Shown: in pieces, positions 58,078-64,000 of the stretch
How the letters are laid out: every line of letters starts with the position of its first letter
Position numbering within the stretch: the first letter of the stretch is position 1
Assembly: GCA_037176885.1 (NCBI GenBank)
Contig: JAWWNJ010000016.1
Span: 2,046,001 to 2,110,000 of the forward strand
DNA: 64,000 nucleotides
Direction: 5' to 3'
From: Favolaschia claudopus
Taxonomy: Eukaryota; Basidiomycota; Agaricomycetes; Agaricales; Mycenaceae
Position numbers and translations under genes: made by a program
The notes under the pieces: model-generated
Database searches by the model: none
The model's input: only the letters and a program-made list of their open reading frames with translations
Told to the model about the DNA's origin: nothing

Positions 58078-59092
58078 ATGACGGCCAACATCGACGAGCT
58101 CTCAGCTCTGCCCCGTCTTCCGCCCGAGTTGGAGCGCAAGATATTCGAACAGGCTGCCCTCTCGTGCTTCCAGCACATCCCAACACTTATGCTTACCGCA
58201 TGGCGCGTGAAGCTTTGGTGTGTGGCTTCAAAAGGCACAAATTAACCAAGAATACCTATAGCAATTCTCTAGGCTGGAACCTTTCCTCTATCGTGTGGTC
58301 ATCGATCCTGAGCTGGTAGACGAGGTCGAGACAGCGTATGCCGATTACCCATACATACCCGACCAAACTCTGCTGCAGAAGCTGAGGATCTATTCGTCAT
58401 CCAGCGTCGGTCTGTATGTGCGTCACATCTTATGGGACTTGAGCGCTCAGAATTCCGATGATTTGCTGGTGGCTCTCTCGCTTTGCGTGAATGTTACCGA
58501 CCTCTTTATTCTCGGCGATCCTAACACCATGCTTCTTCCCGCCATCAATCGGCTTCGAAACCTCTCGCATCTCGCCATCCACGTGAAGTCTCTCTGCACA
58601 TCCCGCAGCATCGACTTCGCGTCCCAGACTTTCAGCCGCCTTACACACCTCGAACTACTTGGTTGTGATTCCGATGATTTTCCGGATCATGATATTCTCG
58701 TGGGGTTGGGCGCAGTTCCAAATTTGACCCACATCTCATTCAATGTCGTCTACGACGCGGCCGCTGTGCATGAGCAAATTCGTACACATTCCAATCTCCA
58801 GTGCATTGTATTCTTCGAGGTCGGCCGCGCAAAGCATCGCCCACTTTCAGATGACGATCGATTCGTCGCTGTTCGTCAAACCCGATACATCACGGATTGG
58901 CTGCACGGTGCTACGACGGGGGATGACTACTGGTGGCTTGTGGAACGGTTTATAGAGGCGAAGCGGGCAGGAAAAGTTGAACGTACGTTGCGTTACTACA
59001 CTGTCCATCAGATTTTTACGAACAGTTGTTTAGGTTCGCGGTACAGGATTATAGACGACGAGGGGTCGTTTTTATTAATCGACCATAAATGA
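58078..59092 (+). CDS. F-box-like/LRR-type protein
   Basis: Two exons, 58078-58217 and 58273-59092, giving 319 residues; the intron splits the Trp codon in VKLW|LEPFLYRVV. The start MTANIDELSALPRLPPELER is followed by KIFEQAALSCFQHIPTLMLT. This short F-box-like N-terminus followed by AWRVKLWLEPFLYRVV recurs in many Agaricomycete proteins. The central part has leucine-rich turns: LSLCVNVTDLFILGDPN, INRLRNLSHLAIHVKSL, FSRLTHLELLGCDSDDFPD, VPNLTHISFNVV. The C-terminus is acidic with DDYWWLVERFIEAKR. The function is unknown; an SCF adaptor role is possible, but the F-box is degenerate. Confidence 0.85.
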
Positions 59093-59613
59093 GCTCTGGC
59101 TTGGAGCATTGTAGAGTACATGCCAGCGCTACTTCAACTTTGTCTCATCTCTTGCTTTAATTGAGAATGGAAACCCATGGCTTGATCTGGTTTCATTCGC
59201 ATTGCAAATTTGGCATCAGCGAACTAGTAATTCCCCGCTCTCCGCGCCGACTGCCCACCGGGTTGCTTGCAATAAATTATGACTCTCCCGACTTCGAGAT
59301 TTGGCTTGATCATCACCTCCGCTACTAATTATGGAGTGTTTGGGGCACTAATTTCCCCTTCAAAATAGGCGCTCACTTGCAGTGCTTGAACGACCCACAG
59401 TAGCAAGTTTCTACTCTCAAATTGGCAGCATGGAAGCGGATGTTCGTTTTCGAAAGTTCAAAATCTTTCGAGGCAACGGGCCGAAAAAGCCGATCCGTGA
59501 CGTCACAGTGTTACTTACCCAATTTAGACTCTGCTCTCGCCACCGACTGCGCTAGCGCTGAGCATCTTCTCCGTCGTCCTACCCATCGTCAGCGTCCCGA
59601 ATTCTGGCCCAGC
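59093..59613. promoter_or_regulatory. Intergenic region with CRE-like promoter block
   Basis: Contains ccgatccgtgacgtcac...gttacttacccaat (59494-59525) followed by ctagcgctgagc (59552). The same order occurs at 55228-55305 and 44590-44664: tgacgtcac, gttacKtacgcaat, then gccagcgctga. TGACGTCA is the CRE/ATF-type bZIP site. Here it lies about 105 bp before the ATG at 59614. Confidence 0.5.
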
Positions 59614-62600
59614 ATGGTACAACTCACTCCCGACGCCGCCGCTCGGCGCGAAGAAGCCGAACGACAGCCGCTCTCCGCGCAGGAAGCAAAAGCCTGGATG
59701 ACGGACAAGGAGCGGGAAGACGGGGAAACCCTCGCCGCCGTCACCGGCGCCGACTTCGAGCAGGCCATCTGCGCCCTTAGGAAGCACAACGGCGACATGG
59801 ACAAGGCTGCGAACTCCCTCCTGACTGGCACCGCCGAAGACCAGAGACGGGAAGAGAACCTCGCGGAAATACGGCAGAATTTCGCGCATCTGTTTCCGGA
59901 GGAGGGGACGAAGGGGCAGGGGACGCCGCCACCCGCGACGAGGAGGAGCGCGAACGACGGGGATGTGGTTATTGATTTGACGGGCGATGAGGATGACGAG
60001 CTGCCGATGGAGACGACGAGGTTTAGGGCGACGACGAGGTCGCCGGATCCTGCGTGGCAGATGGTGCCTGTCGGGAACAACCCCGCAGTCAAGTCGGAGG
60101 ACGATCAGCTCAGGGAGGTGATGCAGGCGAGCTTGAACGACTTCCAAGCAGAGACGGAGGACGACGTGATGCCTCCTGAGGAAATAGTTTTGCGCGAGGA
60201 CGGCCGGTGCGTCTCTATCTATCTCTATGTGCTAACACTCATGCATTCCCAGTCCCATCGCTCTCCGCGCCGACGTCGCAAGTAAAGCCTACGCCGCATT
60301 AGTGCGTTTTTACCTGTTTATCCCTCTTCATTGCATGCTAAAAACATCACAGGTCGTCATCGCCCTCTTCGCCGTCCCCCAAGTCCGCCAACGATGCTCG
60401 AAACTGAAACCCCGCGCCATCAACGACGCGCAGCCCGATTCCAACGCAGGTGCGGCTCCCCTCGTTTTTCCCGCTGCTGGTACTTAATCTACAACACACG
60501 CAGAGTACGCCATGTGGGCCTTCATCGAGATGCTCACCGCGCTCGACCTCGGCAAGCCCAGCGTCTACATCGATGAGGACTTGCTGAACGCGTGGGAGGC
60601 GCCGCCGATGAAGCCCGGGGATTCGGTGGGGCACATGTCCAAAAGTGCGTATATCGTTTGTTCGTTTTCGTTATCAATACGGGGTCATTGATGTTCGTTC
60701 GTTCACCATAGTTTTCCTCGACCAAGTCGTCCGCATAATCCAAAGCGACATTGATGCCCAGCAGGTCGATATCAAGTACTTTTGTTGCTTTCTCCACTCC
60801 CATGATTCACTCAATCGTTTAAATTAGCGCCCCGAACAAACTCTTCCACTTCACGCACTGCCGCGCCGCCATCGCGCCTCCGCCCTCCAACCGCATCCGC
60901 CGCTCACCCGAGCCGGATCTCGGGCACATTGTGCAAATCGAGGTCGACCCGTATCCCGGCAGCACAAATCAAAATTACCCTCAAAATCCTACTCCGCATT
61001 CGCAAAATGACCTCATCACCCGCCTCTCACAGATGCTCAACACCTACAACGCCGCGGACGGCAGCTCGGAGCACCAGTTGATTCAGAATGCGTCGGAGCT
61101 GGTGACGTTTGAGGTCGTTTCGGGGGCTTATAGGAACGACTATAGAAATAACAATAAGGATAAGGATGGTGGAAGTGGAAGTGCGGCCAATAAGAATATT
61201 CAGGACCCCCAACCTTTCGTCTTCCCACGGACGCTCTATATGGATCGGTTTTTGGACGGGAGCTTGGAAAAGGCGGAGGGGGCAAGGAGGGCGGAGAGGA
61301 GGGTGGGTGGGGAGGTGGTGAGGTTGCGTGCGAGGCGGGGTGTGTTGTGTGGGGAGGGGGAAGGGGAAGAGGGGCAGGTGGGTTTCTTTTGATTATTTTC
61401 TTTCTTCTTCTTCGTTCTCTCTTGTAAGTACTCATCTTTTTTGTCGCAGGACCAAGATGCATTCGAGATGCTGCGCGGGGCGATCGAGTATTACGAGCAC
61501 GTCGCGGCGTGTGCGGACGTGGAAGAGAATGGGAGGGAGGAACGGAAGGGGATGTTGGAGGGTATGGCGGGGAAGTTGAGGAGGACGTTGGGGAGGTTGG
61601 AGGGGGAGGTTGCTGGTAAGTGGCGTTTCAATCTCTTTCACTCTTGCGCCCTCGAGTTTACTCAATCCGACTCGATCTACCGAACGTTCCCTCGATTCAA
61701 TGCGATTCGATCTTCGAGCGAATCCCAATTCGCGCTTGATTCGTTGATGGTCGCGACTGACTAACTGATGTCGAATCGTTGCAGACATAGACAAAGAGCT
61801 GACGAAGCTGTACGCTGAGCGGGATGCGATATGGGAGGATCCGGGCTTGCGGTGTCATCCGGTGAGCATTCTTTTGTCTATCTTGCCCCGGGATTGTATC
61901 ACCGCTTGCAACCAATGTAGCTGACTGAACCCCTCTTTCGCAGTACGACCTGCGCGCGGTGCTCATGCACACGGGGTTGCCTGGGCGGAAACATATCTAC
62001 GCGTATGTGCGGGACCAGGAGGACGAGGGGAAGTGGTGGAAGGTTGTTGATTATAAGGTTACGGAGGTGTGTGTTGGGGATCTTTCCTTCCTTCTTTCAT
62101 TCCTTTCTTCTTCCTCTTTTTCTCTCTTTTTCTCTTTATCTTCGCACCGCTCATCGCACGTATGTACCTTCGTAGGTCTCCGAACAAACAATTCTCACAG
62201 ACTCGACGGGTCTGCATCTCGGCGCGGGGCCATATATGTTGGTGTATAGCCGGAGGCAGACGGAGGAGGAGAGGAAGAGGGAGGGGAGGGTTAGGTGGCC
62301 GGAGGGGTTCGTGGTGAGTTCTGTTCTTTTCTTTGTTTTTCTATATTTTATTCGGAGTCCGTCGTCTCTCATTGCCTCGCTTTTGTGTCGCTCTCGGCCT
62401 CGCTTTGTCGTCTTGACGAGCGTTCCCCTCATTTTGACTTCTTCTTATCCTTCTTCTACGTCCGTCTTTCCCCTTTCCTTTTTTTCGGTTCCCACGAGAA
62501 GAGTTGTTACTAATGTTGGTGGTTGGGCGTAGGCGAGGACGGAGGAGAACAATGAGGCGTTTTTGGCGGATTGGCGCGCGAGGGGTGCGCGGGATGGGGC

Positions 62601-62646
62601 TGTGGATGTGAGTGATGGTGATGGTGATAGGATGGAAGTTTCGTAG
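59614..62646 (+). CDS. USP25/28-like ubiquitin-specific-protease fold protein lacking the catalytic cysteine
   Basis: About ten exons. The start MVQLTPDAAARREEAERQPL leads into a UBA-like segment (ADFEQAICALRKHNGDMDKA). An acidic linker follows (DGDVVIDLTGDEDDE, a SUMO-interaction-like VVIDLT), then a UIM-like LREVMQASLNDFQ. The USP region opens with RPIALRADVASKAYAALVVI and ALFAVPQVRQRC, where active enzymes have the Cys box (GNTCWF). Here Ala occupies the Cys position. Further blocks are EYAMWAFIEMLTALDLGKPS, APNKLFHFTHC, a helical insert, DLRAVLMHTGLPGRKHIYAY, GKWWKVVDYKVTEVSEQ and GLHLGAGPYMLVYSR. The His in GRKHIYAY is retained. The order UBA-UIM-USP is that of USP25/28. Without the Cys it is probably a ubiquitin-binding pseudo-enzyme. 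The TAG is at 62644-62646. Confidence 0.82.
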
Positions 62647-62943
62647 TAAGGTGAGATGAGATGACGAGCACTCTTATGACGAGCACTCTTTTAATGCCTA
62701 ACATTTATGTTAGTGTCGATATTTATCTATTGGTTGTTTGTTGCAGACACGAATACGACTTCTTCTATGTCAAAGGTTCGTTGCCGATGAAGAGTTGGGT
62801 AAGAAAGTTGTTGTGCTCATTACATTTTTCTACATTTTCTGACATCTGTCGCTCAAGAGAGGGCAACCAGTATAAAAAACGTCATCATCCAGCGAAGAAA
62901 GCCGTTCAAAACGATGTACAGAACTCCAGTTGTCGGCGCCGAT
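62647..62943. other. Convergent intergenic
   Basis: 3' flanks of the USP-like gene (+) and the broken hydrophobin-like copy (-). A short tandem duplication, atgacgagcactctt, occurs twice at about 62661-62691. Confidence 0.45.
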
Positions 62944-63373
62944 CTAGAACTCAGGCACCGGGGAGCAATTGAGGCCAATTTTACGCGAGCTTCCATCCGG
63001 AAGCCCAACCCGGGCGGGCTCGCAGGAGAGGCGGATTCCGTTGCTAGTGAGACCGTGAGTTCTGTGAAGCCTGAACTGTTGAGGGACGAACCAAGAGGCA
63101 TCAAGGGGGCTGCAATCATCCCCAGCAGGTAAACCCATGTCGACAGTAATGCCCTCCTCCAACAAAACGTCGATAAAACCGTCACAAGAGGCTCGGATCG
63201 AAAGTGCGCTGGCAGCACAGGCGTTCAGGCGGTTCAGCGAGCGCAACGCCGTTAGCGACCAGAAGGGTCTGAGAGGTCGTAAGTCAGTTGCTGAGCTCGT
63301 AAGACGAGGGACTCACCGCGAGAGCAGAAGCAAGGAGGACGAAGGGTTTGATTCATTGTCATTTGAAGATCAT
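62944..63373 (-). pseudogene. Broken hydrophobin-like copy 3
   Basis: Homologous to the genes at 36799 and 40943. The minus strand starts ATGATCTTCAAA but then carries about 15 extra nt with stops before KPFVLLASALA resumes. After the GTGAGT intron, LLVANGVALAEPPERLCC leads into a TGA (QRTFDPSLL-stop). A +1 shifted frame restores LLEEGITVDMGLPAGDDC. The last exon after tcactag encodes NGIRLSCEP...IGLNCSPVPEF and keeps the same cysteine positions. The TG|C split codon is preserved as well. Two independent lesions make a functional product unlikely. The lesions should be confirmed, since a sequencing error could explain one of them but hardly both. Confidence 0.7.
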
Positions 63374-63417
63374 GTTTCACAAGTTTGCTGTGAGGATGGG
63401 TTACTTTTGCCTGAAGC

Positions 63418-63440
63418 CGGGCTCCTTTTATAAGGCTCGA
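63418..63440 (-). promoter_or_regulatory. TATA box of hydrophobin-like copy 3
   Basis: Minus strand reads ccttataaaaggagcccggc about 50-65 bp upstream of the ATG at 63373. It closely matches the tataaaaggagtccgc of copy 2. Confidence 0.55.
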
Positions 63441-64000
63441 GATGCAAATCGGCTATCGGGCTGGACAGAAAGGAAAAGGCGAGAAGAGAGCCACGCACTG
63501 TAAGAGATGGATTTTGCCAGATGGCGCCCTTTAATTCGTTACTTGAGGTTCTTGCCTTGATCTGCACGGAACACTTGGACATTACTGCACGCCACTGTCA
63601 GCCCACTGATGGTGCTCTTGTTCGAGATGCAGTCCAGCTCCAATCAGTCGGTTCTAGTGCAACGTTCATTATCCACCTCACCACTCCTCACCATCGCCCT
63701 ACGACCTGGAGTTCTGGAAGTCGAACCTTGATTCTTCCGCTGCTCCTCCACTGCGTCCAACAATATTCTGCGGCTTTTGGAGTCCCTTGAACCCATCCTG
63801 TGTGAATGAAACGCGGAACAAGGCGTTGCCGCTCACGTCTACTGATAGAAGGTTTCACGTCCGACGAACGTTGTAGAACAAGAGTCACAAGACACGGGCA
63901 CGAATTTTATAACGGTTCGATGAGAAGGAGTCGGGGTCTAAGGAGATTTTGCCCGTACCGCTCTGGGGTACTGTAGAATTCTCACTCAATTCTCCGGATT
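63441..64000. other. Right edge of window, no supportable gene
   Basis: Frames at 63521-63888 overlap on both strands without motifs. A gene may begin beyond the window. Confidence 0.35.

Overview
The window looks like nuclear DNA of a filamentous basidiomycete, most likely an Agaricomycete. Genes are split by many short introns (about 45-75 bp, GT...AG). The families are typical of mushroom-forming fungi: F-box/leucine-rich proteins, a DUF6534 seven-helix-type membrane protein, DUF4419, an ISG12-like protein, a fungal O-fucosyltransferase-like protein and hydrophobin-like proteins. No bacterial operon signals, rRNA or CRISPR array were seen.

Layout. 0-3 kb: tail of an unidentified gene, a degenerate direct duplication and an F-box gene (-). 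5.0-6.0 kb: a DUF1295/steroid-5-alpha-reductase-like membrane enzyme (-). 6-10 kb: no supportable gene. 10.1-12.8 kb: tRNA-dihydrouridine synthase 3 (+). 13.4-15.2 kb: DUF6534 membrane protein (+). 15.9-16.8 kb: ISG12-like protein (-). 19.2-21.0 kb: O-fucosyltransferase-like protein (-). 21.4-23.0 kb: DUF4419 protein (-). 24.5-29.7 kb: GC-rich, coding-like but unresolved. 30.3-31.7 kb: short-chain dehydrogenase (SDR) copy 1 (+). 34.1-34.9 kb: Zn2Cys6 regulator (+). 36.8-41.4 kb: two divergent hydrophobin-like genes. 42.8-55.3 kb: a direct segmental duplication of a secreted beta-propeller (SMP-30/lactonase-like) gene. The left copy is broken and has a 6.35-kb transposon-like element inserted beside it; the right copy is intact and keeps the empty insertion site. 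Between them lie an orphan SDR first exon and an F-box gene (-). 56.2-57.6 kb: SDR copy 2 (+). 58.1-59.1 kb: F-box/LRR-like gene (+). 59.6-62.6 kb: USP25/28-like protein lacking its catalytic cysteine (+). 62.9-63.4 kb: a third, broken hydrophobin-like copy (-).

The most unusual structure is the element at 44665-51012. It has perfect 21-bp terminal inverted repeats, a direct repeat of up to 8 bp at its flanks, subterminal hairpins, five apparently identical 1101-bp tandem units filling most of its interior, and a nested MITE. The uninterrupted target is found in the paralogous copy at 55295-55302. The second notable item is the hydrophobin-like family, which appears to have lost two cysteines that pair with each other in classical hydrophobins.

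The genes do not form one pathway. The theme is local gene duplication and decay (SDR, hydrophobin-like, lactonase-like) around transposable-element activity. Gene models were spliced by eye from frame continuity and conserved motifs. Several were checked by adding exon lengths, which gave whole numbers of codons. Nothing was searched against a database.
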